Of a DNA stretch of 64,000 bases, positions 25,310 through 32,506 are shown one piece after another; position 1 is the stretch's first letter; the number at the start of each line of letters is the position of its first letter. The notes under the pieces were generated by a model. That model made no database searches. It had not been told where the DNA came from and saw only the letters and a program-made list of their open reading frames with translations. The position numbers and the translations under genes were made by a program. The stretch comes from Moorella glycerini (GTDB taxonomy: Bacteria > Bacillota > DSM-521 > Neomoorellales > Neomoorellaceae), in assembly GCF_009735625.1 (NCBI RefSeq), contig NZ_CP046244.1:868001-932000 (forward strand). Reading direction: 5' to 3'.

Positions 25310-26083
25310 TTACGTATCCAGACGTTTAAAAACTTCTTGCACTGCCTGTATGATTTCTGAGCTTACGCGCTCTACCAGTTCCTGCGCCTTCTTTTCATTG
25401 ACAATGCTCAGGTCACCGTACCAGCCGGTAGGCGCTATCTGCCGGATGTCAGCAAGCAGGGGGTAAACCGACCTTGAACGCCGCAGGGCGTCCATTTCCC
25501 TGGCTGCCTGGTAAGGGGAAGGGTTGGTAGCCAGCTCCAGCCTTACCAGCTCAGGCCGGTAAGCCAGTACCGGGAGGGCTTCTAAAGCCCCGGCGTGAGT
25601 TAATTCGGCTTCCTCCTGGTAAAGCTGGGCAGCAATATAACAGGCCTGGGCCACCACACATCGGACGTCATACTGTTGCTGGAGCTGGGAGGCAGCATAA
25701 TTAATGGCCGCGGTATTGCCTTCATGCCAGTTCAAGATAAGAATGCGTTTCGCCCCGTGTTTGATTACGCTGGCGGCGACATCCATCAAAAGGTTTATAT
25801 ATGTTTCCTGCCGCAGAGTTAAAGTACCGACAAAAGAGGCATGAAAGGGGGTAACGCCGGCATGGCTAAAAGGGAGCAGGAGGCCATCCAGCCCTGCAGC
25901 TACCTGCCGGGCAATAACCATAATGGCGTAATGGTCCGTACCGCAGGGCAGGTGCGGACCATGTTGTTCCACGCTACCGGCAGGGATAATTGCCAGGCGA
26001 GAGCGTTTAAGGATTGCTTCGGCCTCCGGCTGGGTTATTTCCAGGAGGTAATGATTGTCTTCCCGGCTCTTCAATTGCTCCAC
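25310..26083 (-). CDS. Creatininase family hydrolase (second copy)
   Basis: 257 residues: AIIPAGSVEQHGPHLPCGTD at residues 31-50 (Glu39, His41, Asp50 as metal ligands), LILNWHEGNTAAI and LTHAGALEALPVLA. Here a Glu-Ala-Leu replaces the more common Glu-x-Ser/Thr, so the specificity may differ from the 3016-3867 paralogue. It is the first gene of the large operon. GTG at 26083 or TTG at 26074 may start it; the GAGGTGGAG site fits the TTG better. A lactone or amide hydrolase is the likely class. Confidence 0.83.
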   Translation of the reverse strand: MEQLKSREDNHYLLEITQPEAEAILKRSRLAIIPAGSVEQHGPHLPCGTDHYAIMVIARQVAAGLDGLLLPFSHAGVTPFHASFVGTLTLRQETYINLLMDVAASVIKHGAKRILILNWHEGNTAAINYAASQLQQQYDVRCVVAQACYIAAQLYQEEAELTHAGALEALPVLAYRPELVRLELATNPSPYQAAREMDALRRSRSVYPLLADIRQIAPTGWYGDLSIVNEKKAQELVERVSSEIIQAVQEVFKRLDT

Positions 26084-26098
26084 CTCGATAATTGATGA

Positions 26099-26127
26099 TC
26101 TATGATAGATGATATATTCTGCGTCAA
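26099..26127 (-). promoter_or_regulatory. Candidate promoter and operator of the large operon
   Basis: TTGACG (minus strand, 26122-26127) is a near-consensus -35; a weak -10, CATAGA, lies 17 bp away (26099-26104). The palindrome ATCTATGATAGAT (26098-26110) covers the -10 and includes the motif shared with 9620-9631, so it is a possible GntR operator. Confidence 0.4.
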
Positions 26128-26275
26128 TTTTGATATTCCTGCTTTGGTAGTCGATTTTTTTTATTTATTTTCGGCGATAAAATAAATTGAGTGGTTTGCC
26201 CAAAAATCGTTTAACTTTATCCCACCTTTCTCCCTTTGATAACTGCTGGGATCCCATGAAGCCCTCAAAAGCAAA

Positions 26276-26304
26276 TTGCTATTCCACCGTTTCTCTGTTA
26301 AAAT
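26276..26304 (+). promoter_or_regulatory. Promoter of the nucleotidyltransferase gene
   Basis: TTGCTA (26276-26281), a 17-bp spacer and TAAAAT (26299-26304, 5 of 6 matches) lie 26 bp before the start codon at 26331. Confidence 0.55.
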
Positions 26305-26330
26305 GAGGCTGAAAGTTTCTGGAATAGCAG

Positions 26331-26632
26331 GTGCAAAGTAAGGTCATGATAGCGAAAGCAACATTAAAGCGCCTCGAAAAAATAAAACCCGTTTTACAAA
26401 AGTACGGGGTTGACGTGGCCTACCTTTTTGGCTCCAGGACTGATGGTACTGCTTATGCCGATAGTGACTATGACTTCGCTGTTTTATTTAAAAGTTATAA
26501 CCACCAGTACCATAATATCACTCTGGCTATATCTATCCAGCTAGAACTAGAAGAAAAGCTCCACGCCCCGGTAGATATACTTTTTTACAAAAAGTACCAG
26601 TCGTCCTGGGTTTTGAAATAATTAACACGAAA
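26331..26632 (+). pseudogene. MntA-like nucleotidyltransferase antitoxin, N-terminal part, split by IS elements
   Basis: The first 96 codons give a minimal nucleotidyltransferase: LFGSRTDGTAYADSDYD with Gly34-Ser35 and Asp46/Asp48 as catalytic acids. The frame ends WVLK then stop, but the bases read one frame over as FEII up to 26632. The rest of the gene (EIG-IVFYSIDEDFR and on) reappears at 31708-31875 after 5.1 kb of IS DNA, next to hepT. MntA antitoxins polymerise AMP onto the HepT toxin. The split copy should lack its C-terminal half. A small deletion between short TTTGAAA repeats would explain the frameshift. Confidence 0.8.
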
Positions 26633-26756
26633 ATAACCTAACAAATGATCTTCATCAAGTAAATAACCCTACCAGGCAGGGCGTAAAAAGGCAATAATAA
26701 GCTAGCAGATGCATGAACTTGCATCAGCCAGGTTAATCCTTTTTGAGGGTATAGTG

Positions 26757-28003
26757 TTAAACGACCTGGGCGACTTCCCTTACCTCGAGTCCCAGCTTCC
26801 GGGCCTCAGCAATAATTTTCTTGATCCGAAACCTTTCTTGCTTTTGTTTGGCTTTCTCAAATGCAGTCTCGTCGTAGTCTGTACCGTTTTTTAGTAAGTT
26901 GTAAATGATTACCAGGAGCTTTCTGGCTAAAGCGATAAGGGCTTTCTTGGCCCCGCGGCGTTGCTTGACCTTCCAGTACCAGGACGATAAATAGCTGTCG
27001 CGTACCCGGGTGATGGACCAGGCAACTTCGCAAAGAATTCGCTTTAGATAGGTGTTACCGTGGGTGGTGCGAGTGGACTTTTTTTTCCTGCACTTTCATT
27101 ATTGCCGGGGCTTAAGCCCGCCCAGGAACAGATATGTTCCGCAGTTTTAAAGCGGCTCATATCGATGCCAATTTCCGCCAGAATAGCGGCGGCAGCGGTT
27201 TTGTCAATCCCCGGGATGCCGTCCAGTTGTTCCAGTTGTCTTTGGTATTGATTAAGTTTTTCCTCCAGCTTTTGCTCTACCAATCGAAGATGCTCGTAGT
27301 GCTGATCCAGCCAGCCCAGCAAAAGCTTGAGGAACTCCCTTTGGTGAACATCCATTTTGCCATTGACAGCCTGCTTGATTTCCTGAAGCTTACTCTTGGC
27401 ACGACCCTTTACCAAAGTCTCTACTTCCCGGGCGGATATCTTCCCGTGACGGCAAAGGTGATCCATAATCGCCCGGCCCGATACCCCGAAGATATCGGTG
27501 AGGAAGGTGGAGAGCTTGAAACCGCAGCTTTGTAAGTGCTTTTCGATGCGGTTCTTTTGCGACGCAATCTCTTCGATAATACTTTTGCGGTACCGGGTTA
27601 GATTACGGAGTTCCCGGATAGGTTTGGAGGGGATAAAACTTCCTTCCAACAATCCGGCGCGTAAAAGGGTAGCTATCCATTCAGCGTCCTTCATGTCAGT
27701 CTTTTTACCGGGAACGTTTTTCATGTGCCGGGCGTTGGCAACAATCAAAACCATACTGCCGTCAAAGGCTTCTTCCAGGACGTTATATACAGGCTGCCAA
27801 TAAACCCCGGTGCTTTCCATGGCCACATGGCGGCAGTTCTCTGCTTCCAGCCAGGCTTTCAGTTCATCAAGCCCGGGCAGAAGGGTGGAAAAGGTGCGGA
27901 TGGTTTTTGTCGGTTCCTCGCCAATATTGCCTTTTAATAGGCAGGCAACCACGGTATCTTTATGGACGTCCAAACCACAGCAGGTTTCCAAGATGTCTTG
28001 CAT
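26757..28003 (-). pseudogene. IS110-family transposase, frameshifted
   Basis: The frame from ATG 28003 (GGAGGAG upstream) encodes CCGLDVHKDTVVACL with the first RuvC-like Asp, MESTGVYWQPVYNVLE, KTDMKDAEWIATLLRAG and IPGIDKTAAAAILAEIG: the DEDD-type transposase layout of IS110. It stops early at 27044 after a run of eight T on the plus strand (27079-27086). In the next frame the usual C-terminus continues (STRTTHGNTYLKRILCEVAW and on) to a stop at 26757-26759. One extra A in the run would restore about 415 residues. It could be dead or rescued by slippage on the A run. Confidence 0.85.
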
Positions 28004-28036
28004 AAGAACTCCTCCTGCTTCATTGGATTTCAGGGA

Positions 28037-28129
28037 TGATTGCCCGAGAAAGTAAGAAGTTTAACACCCGTGCTGTTCCCAAGTCCTTAAGAACAAGGGG
28101 CGACAATTGGCTGTGCTCAAAGGCAATCA
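28037..28129 (-). ncRNA. Candidate bridge RNA of the minus-strand IS110 copy
   Basis: The non-coding 5' end of this IS holds an 8-bp closing stem (TGATTGCC at 28037-28044 with GGCAATCA at 28122-28129) around about 77 nt that contains an inner TGTTC/GAACA stem with a 12-nt loop. IS110 members encode their guide (bridge) RNA in this position. Only the structure and position support the call. Confidence 0.4.
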
Positions 28130-28318
28130 GGTTAGGTTAGTACTCGAGGTTATACCATCAAAATGTACTCAACCTTTGTCCCTGATAAGTCCAATGTAGC
28201 AGAAAATCAGATGTTTGTAATCACTTCTTTCTATTTTCATGATTGGTTGTGCCTTCCAGGCATGGCCGGTTAGTAAGCATTCCTGTAATGAATTAAGGTA
28301 GGTGTTGCCAATAAAAAA

Positions 28319-28369
28319 GCCTCCTGGTAAAAAAATAATAGACCAAAACAAACAAACCCACCAGGAGGC
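28319..28369. promoter_or_regulatory. Inverted repeat covering the transposase ribosome site
   Basis: GCCTCCTGGT (28319-28328) and ACCAGGAGGC (28360-28369) form a perfect 10-bp stem. The second arm contains the AGGAGG site of the transposase starting at 28380. RNA read in from outside would fold and hide the site, a known way for IS elements to limit transposase. Confidence 0.55.
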
Positions 28370-28379
28370 GAGAAACCGA

Positions 28380-28557
28380 ATGAATGAAGTGCAAAAGAAA
28401 TTACTGGTCCATGGAGAAGTGATAATTGTCGGGATCGACGTAGCCAAGCACAATCACTGGGCACGGATCTATAACCAAATCGAACTGGATGTGGTCAAAC
28501 CCTTCAAGTTTCATAATAGCAAAGAAGGCTATTATCGTCTAGTGGCAAAAATGGAAG
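28380..28557 (+). pseudogene. IS110-family transposase, N-terminal part (interrupted)
   Basis: 59 codons, starting MNEVQKKLLVHGEVII and including VGIDVAKHNHWARIYN, the IS110 N-terminal RuvC motif with its first Asp. The frame is cut after KME by an ISLre2-family element. Removing that element and one copy of the AAATGGAAG duplication joins it in frame to 30281-31387, giving a 425-residue transposase of normal size. An alternative start at 28302 lies before the hairpin and is unlikely. Confidence 0.85.
28549..28557. repeat. Target-site duplication, left copy (AAATGGAAG)
   Basis: AAATGGAAG here and at 30279-30287 flank the ISLre2-family element. Nine base pairs is the usual duplication for that family. 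Confidence 0.85.
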
Positions 28558-28620
28558 GTACGTGTCAAGATGTAGTAGGCAAAAAGAGACCTCACATAAA
28601 AATCCCATATATATCCAACA

Positions 28621-28746
28621 CCTTTTCCGGCTCCGGAGTATTGTGCAGTAATTCTCTGCGCCTGTCAAGGTTAAAGCCTGCGGCCGCCTACGGCGACCTT
28701 GACAGGCTTCGCGAATTACTGCCTGCTCTAATTAAGCCGGAAAAGG
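28621..28746. other. Nested three-arm inverted repeat downstream of the ISLre2 transposase
   Basis: Three collinear stems enclose one another: CCTTTTCCGGC with GCCGGAAAAGG (outer), GCAGTAATTC (28645-28654) with GAATTACTGC (28713-28722), and CCTGTCAAGGT (28661-28671) with ACCTTGACAGG (28696-28706). It lies after the transposase stop, inside the element's left end. Confidence 0.7.
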
Positions 28747-28748
28747 GG

Positions 28749-30179
28749 TTAGAATATAGCTCCACTAATTCTTGTTAGTTGCCTCAAGGTATATTTAACC
28801 CAATCTGTTCCCGCCTCAGGGCCAACAAGGGCTGGTACTCTCTTCCTTAACCATGCTTCTACGTCTTCTTTAACTATCTTCTTTTCTTTTATTACTTTAA
28901 CGGGATTCTTTTCTACTTGTGGCATCTTCTTTTCTAGCCATGCGGCTAATTCTCCATTGGCTTTGAGCATAAGTAATGCTACCATGGCCGTTGCTCCTGC
29001 TTCGCTCCAGCTCATTCCCCTCTTTTTCATGCGAATGGCTATTTTTTTGTCTACTGTTGTTTCGGCTACGCCCATCCCGTATAACTTTAGCCCTTCCAGT
29101 TGTCGTGGTAACCGCAAGCGGTAATCTAACAGGTTATCGCGATATCTTTGACAGTAGTCATATACTTTTTGGCGTTGTTGCTTGTTTTTGCGGTTCGGTG
29201 CTTCTTCTATGAGTGCTTCCATGGTGTCCAAAAAGACCTGCTCTTGACCTTTGGCTAAAATCTCCATTAATCCTCGCGCTGTTTCGTTCCCATAAGCCTG
29301 CCTTATATCCCGGTGGAGGTGGTAGCGGTCCAATTGTACAATGGCTCCTGGTAACTGTTCTTTGGCTGTCTTCTGGATCCAGCTGGCTCCGTCGCCATTG
29401 ACCACATATATTGTTTTTTCGTCTATCTCGTAGTACCTGGCTATTTCCGTGGTGAGGGCTTCCCAAAATTGTTCTCCATCTTCATAGATGCCCATTACTA
29501 CCCGCGGGTTCTTGAGATGCCGGGCATTCCCTTTTTCTATCCACCCTTCGTATACTATTCCTACTTTTACTTCTATCCGCTCTTGCTTGCTCCTTTGCAG
29601 GGGAATCATTATGCCATCGGCTTCGATAAATAGTGCCGGTACTTTTTTCTTTTTGCCTTGGGGCTCTTCCCCGCTCACGAATAGCTTGTTGCGCAGGGCT
29701 TCTTGCAGTCCTTTTTGTTCCAGTCCATTTCGTTTTACTTCGCTATGGATGGTCATATGGCTTAATTGGCCCATCCCTGCTTCGGCCATTATTTCCGCTG
29801 CCTGCCTGAAGGGTAACCGGGTTGCCAGCGATACGGCTAATTTGAGCAGTCTTCCTGTCAGGCGCTTTCCTTGGCGTAAGTTCAGGGCTTCGTCTAACAG
29901 AAACCTTCCCTCGCCTCTTTTCTTTTTGCGCGTCGCTTTGACATATAGTCGGCGCTTAAAGGTTATATCCCCGTACAGGCAGGTGATTGTGCGGTAGCGG
30001 AAGCCAGCTATCCTATATCTCTTGGGTTTTGCTGGCATAAGGGCATCATCCAGGGCTTCCAGTACGGCTACCAATAATCGCCTGGCTATTTGCAGGATAA
30101 CTTCTTCTAGAGTGTTGAAATTCTCGATACCATCTAATAAACTAAAGATGGTAGCGGTACTGGTATTACCGTTTACCAT
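28749..30179 (-). CDS. ISLre2-family (UPF0236) transposase
   Basis: 476 residues. The sequence runs EEVILQIARRLLVAVLEALDD, RYRTITCLYGDITFKRRLYVK, LPFRQAAEIMAEAG, ALFIEADGIMIPLQRS, VNGDGASWIQKTAKEQLPGAIVQLDRYH, and ISWSEAGA-like MSWSEAGATAMVALL. These are the usual features of ISLre2 transposases, with Asp residues in FIEADG and VNGDGA as likely catalytic acids. ATG at 30179 with AAAGGAGTGAGG ahead, part of which is in the hairpin formed by the 12-mer at 30181-30192 and 30217-30228. The gene looks intact. Confidence 0.9.
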   Translation of the reverse strand: MVNGNTSTATIFSLLDGIENFNTLEEVILQIARRLLVAVLEALDDALMPAKPKRYRIAGFRYRTITCLYGDITFKRRLYVKATRKKKRGEGRFLLDEALNLRQGKRLTGRLLKLAVSLATRLPFRQAAEIMAEAGMGQLSHMTIHSEVKRNGLEQKGLQEALRNKLFVSGEEPQGKKKKVPALFIEADGIMIPLQRSKQERIEVKVGIVYEGWIEKGNARHLKNPRVVMGIYEDGEQFWEALTTEIARYYEIDEKTIYVVNGDGASWIQKTAKEQLPGAIVQLDRYHLHRDIRQAYGNETARGLMEILAKGQEQVFLDTMEALIEEAPNRKNKQQRQKVYDYCQRYRDNLLDYRLRLPRQLEGLKLYGMGVAETTVDKKIAIRMKKRGMSWSEAGATAMVALLMLKANGELAAWLEKKMPQVEKNPVKVIKEKKIVKEDVEAWLRKRVPALVGPEAGTDWVKYTLRQLTRISGAIF

Positions 30180-30180
30180 A

Positions 30181-30228
30181 AAGAGACCTCACTCCTTTTA
30201 CGGTGTTTTTCTTCTTGTGAGGTCTCTT
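30181..30228. promoter_or_regulatory. Inverted 12-mers at the ISLre2 transposase start
   Basis: AAGAGACCTCAC (30181-30192) and GTGAGGTCTCTT (30217-30228) are perfect inverted copies just upstream of the transposase ATG. The stem would overlap the ribosome site and could limit translation. Confidence 0.55.
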
Positions 30229-30278
30229 TTCTCTTTTTTGCTCCTTTTTCCTCCTGCCTACTGTAATTTTACACTAAC

Positions 30279-30287
30279 AAATGGAAG
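30279..30287. repeat. Target-site duplication, right copy (AAATGGAAG)
   Basis: Second copy of the 9-bp duplication flanking the ISLre2-family element. Confidence 0.85.
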
Positions 30288-31387
30288 AAGCCAAAGAAAA
30301 AGCCAGGGCAACAAAAGTAGTAATCGGCATGGAGCCCACCGGCCACTACTGGAAACCCTTAGCATGGTTTCTCCAGGAGCAGGGTTATACAGTAGTGATA
30401 GTCAATCCCTATCACGTCAAAAGGCGGAAAGAGGAAGTAGATAACTCCCCCACCAAGAACGACCGAAAAGACGCCGGGATAATAGCCAAAGTAGTCAAGG
30501 ACGGGAATTTCCTCCACTGCCTTTTGCCCAAAGGAAAATATGCCGAACTAAGGAACCTGACCGTAACCCGGCGGCAGCAACGCCGGAAACTAAACAGCGC
30601 CTTAAACCAACTCCAGGCCATCCTGGACGAATACTTCCCCGAGCTGGGGCAAGTATTCAAAAACCTGTTAGGCAAAGCAGCCCAATGGGTCTTAAGGAAC
30701 TGTCCCTTCCCCAGGTTAATATTAGCCTATAAACTCGAAGAATTAGCCACTGCATTAAAAGAAGCCAGTAACCACCGGGTAGGGATGAAAAGAGCCCAGG
30801 CCCTCTACCAGACGGCCCAGGGGTCCATAGGAGTAACCGAAGGATTAACCGGAGCCCAACACAAGCTAAACGCCTGCCTGGACGAAATAGCCTTTTACCA
30901 GAAGCAAATCGAGCAAACAGAAGCAGCCATGGCCGATATTTTGGCAGGAATAGATATCGCAGGCAATTTATTAAGCATCCCCGGTATAGGCCTGGTAACA
31001 GTAGCCGGCTTTTTAGGCGAAATAGGCGATCCCCAAAATTACGAGCACTGGAAGCAAATCCAAAAACTCGCCGGACTGAACTTAAGCGAACAAAGTTCCG
31101 GGCAGAAGAACGGGCAAAGCAAAATATCCAAACGCGGGCGAGCCGAATTAAGGAACCTGTTATACCAAGCCAGTCTAACTCTAGTAGCCAAGAACCGTGA
31201 ATTTAAAGCGTTGTACCACTACTTCCTGACCAGGCGGGAAAACCCCTTAAAGAAAAAGCAGGCCTTAATAGCCATAGCCGTAAAATTGCTACGGGTGATG
31301 TACGGCCTGGCCAGGAAGAAAGAAAACTACGACTCTGACAAAGTGTTAGGCGACTATCGCCGCGCCCAATTACAGCAAGCAGCTTAA
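30281..31387 (+). pseudogene. IS110-family transposase, C-terminal part (interrupted)
   Basis: 368 codons in frame with 28380-28557. Seen: VVIGMEPTGHYWKPLAWFL (second acidic motif), NSPTKNDRKDAGIIAKVVKDG, LLSIPGIGLVTVAGFLGEIGD and the Ser-bearing LAGLNLSEQSSGQKNGQ of the transposase_20 domain. These C-terminal motifs are complete and end with a normal stop at 31387. Without the N-terminal Asp the product cannot be active. It can be read from an ATG at 30281 that belongs to the duplicated target site. Confidence 0.85.
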
Positions 31388-31411
31388 GTAAAAACCCAAA
31401 CACAAGGTAAA

Positions 31412-31590
31412 AAGTCTTGGGTGGGGGAAGCCATATCATCTCCATAAGGGCATAGACCCTGCTTGTAAGTACTGGCACAACCCACCCGCCCTCAAAAGGC
31501 CGAACGAAGGAATGAAACAGGGCATAGACCCCGGGAGACATGATAGGGTAGCCGAGGGCAAGAAGTGGTGAGGGTAACTGCCCAAGACTT
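31412..31590 (+). ncRNA. Candidate bridge/seek RNA in the 3' end of the plus-strand IS110 copy
   Basis: The roughly 320 bp after the transposase stop hold no gene. AAGTCTTGGG (31412-31421) pairs perfectly with CCCAAGACTT (31581-31590) around 159 nt. GGGCATAGACCC occurs at about 31443-31454, and a close copy lies near 31522. IS1111-type members of this family carry the guide RNA downstream of the transposase. The call rests on position and structure only. Confidence 0.45.
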
Positions 31591-31707
31591 AAAGATTAAA
31601 CCATCGTCTTGTTGTTGTGGACGATGATGGAGGCTTAGTCTGCCCTTTTGGACTTCATCATAAAAAATGAAAATCTAAGAGAGCAGGAGATTTAACGAGC
31701 TAGAAGC

Positions 31708-31875
31708 AAATTATTGAGATAGGGGATTGTCTTCTATTCAATAGATGAGGATTTCCGTACTGACATAGAAGACCGGATAATGCGGGACTATCTTGATTTT
31801 AAGCAAGAAATCAACTTCTATGAGCGGGAAGTTGAGGAGGCGATCAGACAAGGTGCCTTCTTCAATCAACCTTAG
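31708..31875 (+). pseudogene. MntA-like nucleotidyltransferase, C-terminal part
   Basis: Reading ATT ATT GAG ATA GGG, and dropping one base from the run GGGG at 31722-31725, gives IIEIGIVFYSIDEDFRT, then DIEDRIMRDYLDFKQ and on to a stop at 31873-31875. This is the standard second half of MNT proteins and matches the frame lost at 26632. The stop lies 9 bp before hepT, the usual coupling. The 50 codons from 31723 are open, but there is no start and nothing upstream to translate them. Confidence 0.75.
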
Positions 31876-31884
31876 ACTTATCTA

Positions 31885-32304
31885 TTGGCTTTAACAAAAG
31901 AAGAGTTTATAGCCAATAACGATAACTTTGCCATCGCCGAGCACCATCTGCGCCGAGCTCTAGAAGCGCTCCTGGATATTGGCCGGCATATTATAGCTAA
32001 AAAAGGATTGGGCCGGCCGGAAGATTATAAAAGCATCATTACCTTGTTGGGAAAAAACGGCGTTATCCCCATGGAATTTATGCTAAAGATCCAAGGCATG
32101 GCTGGCTATCGTAATCGCCTGGTGCACGGTTATGCCGATGTTACTGCTGAAGAAATCTATGATCTCCTTAAAGAGAGGCTGGCTGATTTTGCGGAATTTG
32201 TGTATTACATACTTGACTACCTGAACAAAGAGAACGTAGTTCAGAAAGGTGGGACCGGTGATGACACCAAAAATTGCTCCCGAACTCCATCCCCAGGCAA
32301 TTAA
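31885..32304 (+). CDS. HepT-like HEPN-domain toxin (DUF86)
   Basis: 139 residues, helical, with the HEPN RNase motif RNRLVH at residues 76-81 (Arg76 and His81 in the R-x4-H pattern), followed by the GY that is usually AMP-modified by MntA (HGY, Tyr83). The start is a TTG at 31885. HepT cuts RNA or tRNA unless its partner nucleotidyltransferase modifies it. Here the partner gene is broken, so the toxin is either not expressed (its old promoter is 5 kb away), is itself inactive, or is controlled by another antitoxin. The catalytic motif looks intact. Confidence 0.85.
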   Translation: MALTKEEFIANNDNFAIAEHHLRRALEALLDIGRHIIAKKGLGRPEDYKSIITLLGKNGVIPMEFMLKIQGMAGYRNRLVHGYADVTAEEIYDLLKERLADFAEFVYYILDYLNKENVVQKGGTGDDTKNCSRTPSPGN

Positions 32305-32506
32305 TTGGGAAACTTACAAAGAAGCAGTCCCTGAGAAAATAGAGTTAATTGGAGGCTTCCTTTGCGGCGGTCCTGCAGATCATGATGCCAGGGAGAAACT
32401 TTTAAGGGCACTCTTGATTAATGTTGGCCTGGAGCGAGCGATCAAACTGGCGCCAAAGGAAAAATGGGAAGCAGCCCTACGGGAGATGACCCGTTATGCC
32501 CGGTAG
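32261..32506 (+). CDS. Small protein of unknown function
   Basis: 81 residues from the ATG at 32261, which has GAAAGGTGG before it; upstream GTG codons at 32249 and 32258 are alternatives. It overlaps the end of hepT by 44 bp and the next gene by 11 bp. Composition is ordinary (WETYKEAVPEKIELIGGFLCGG, then a helical KLLRALLINVGLERAIKLAP). Short proteins of this look occur beside Uma2-type genes. I assign no function. Confidence 0.6.
   Translation: MTPKIAPELHPQAINWETYKEAVPEKIELIGGFLCGGPADHDAREKLLRALLINVGLERAIKLAPKEKWEAALREMTRYAR

Larger units (their letters stand above)
28558..30278 (-). mobile_element. ISLre2-family insertion sequence, complete (1,721 bp)
   Basis: Ends are defined by the 9-bp duplication AAATGGAAG. 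The ends form imperfect inverted repeats (17 of 24 bases match, beginning GTACGTGT on the left and GTTAGTGT on the right, both followed by AGTAGGCA). The 12-mer AAGAGACCTCAC lies near both ends (28584-28595; inverted at 30217-30228, with a further copy at 30181-30192), a possible transposase-binding site. It carries one transposase gene on the minus strand and interrupts the plus-strand IS110 transposase. Confidence 0.85.
26633..31705. mobile_element. Nest of three insertion sequences
   Basis: About 5.07 kb interrupting the nucleotidyltransferase gene between codons for EII and EIG. It comprises a minus-strand IS110-family copy (transposase remnant 26757-28003), a plus-strand IS110-family copy (28380-28557 plus 30281-31387) and an ISLre2-family element (28558-30278) inside the second. 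The outer ends are set by where the host reading frame stops and resumes; neither IS110 copy has clear terminal repeats. Confidence 0.75.

Noticed and set aside
28302-28778. 158-codon open frame across the IS110/ISLre2 joint
   Set aside because: Its first 26 codons precede the ribosome site and the last 99 are read-through into the ISLre2 end; only the middle is real transposase.
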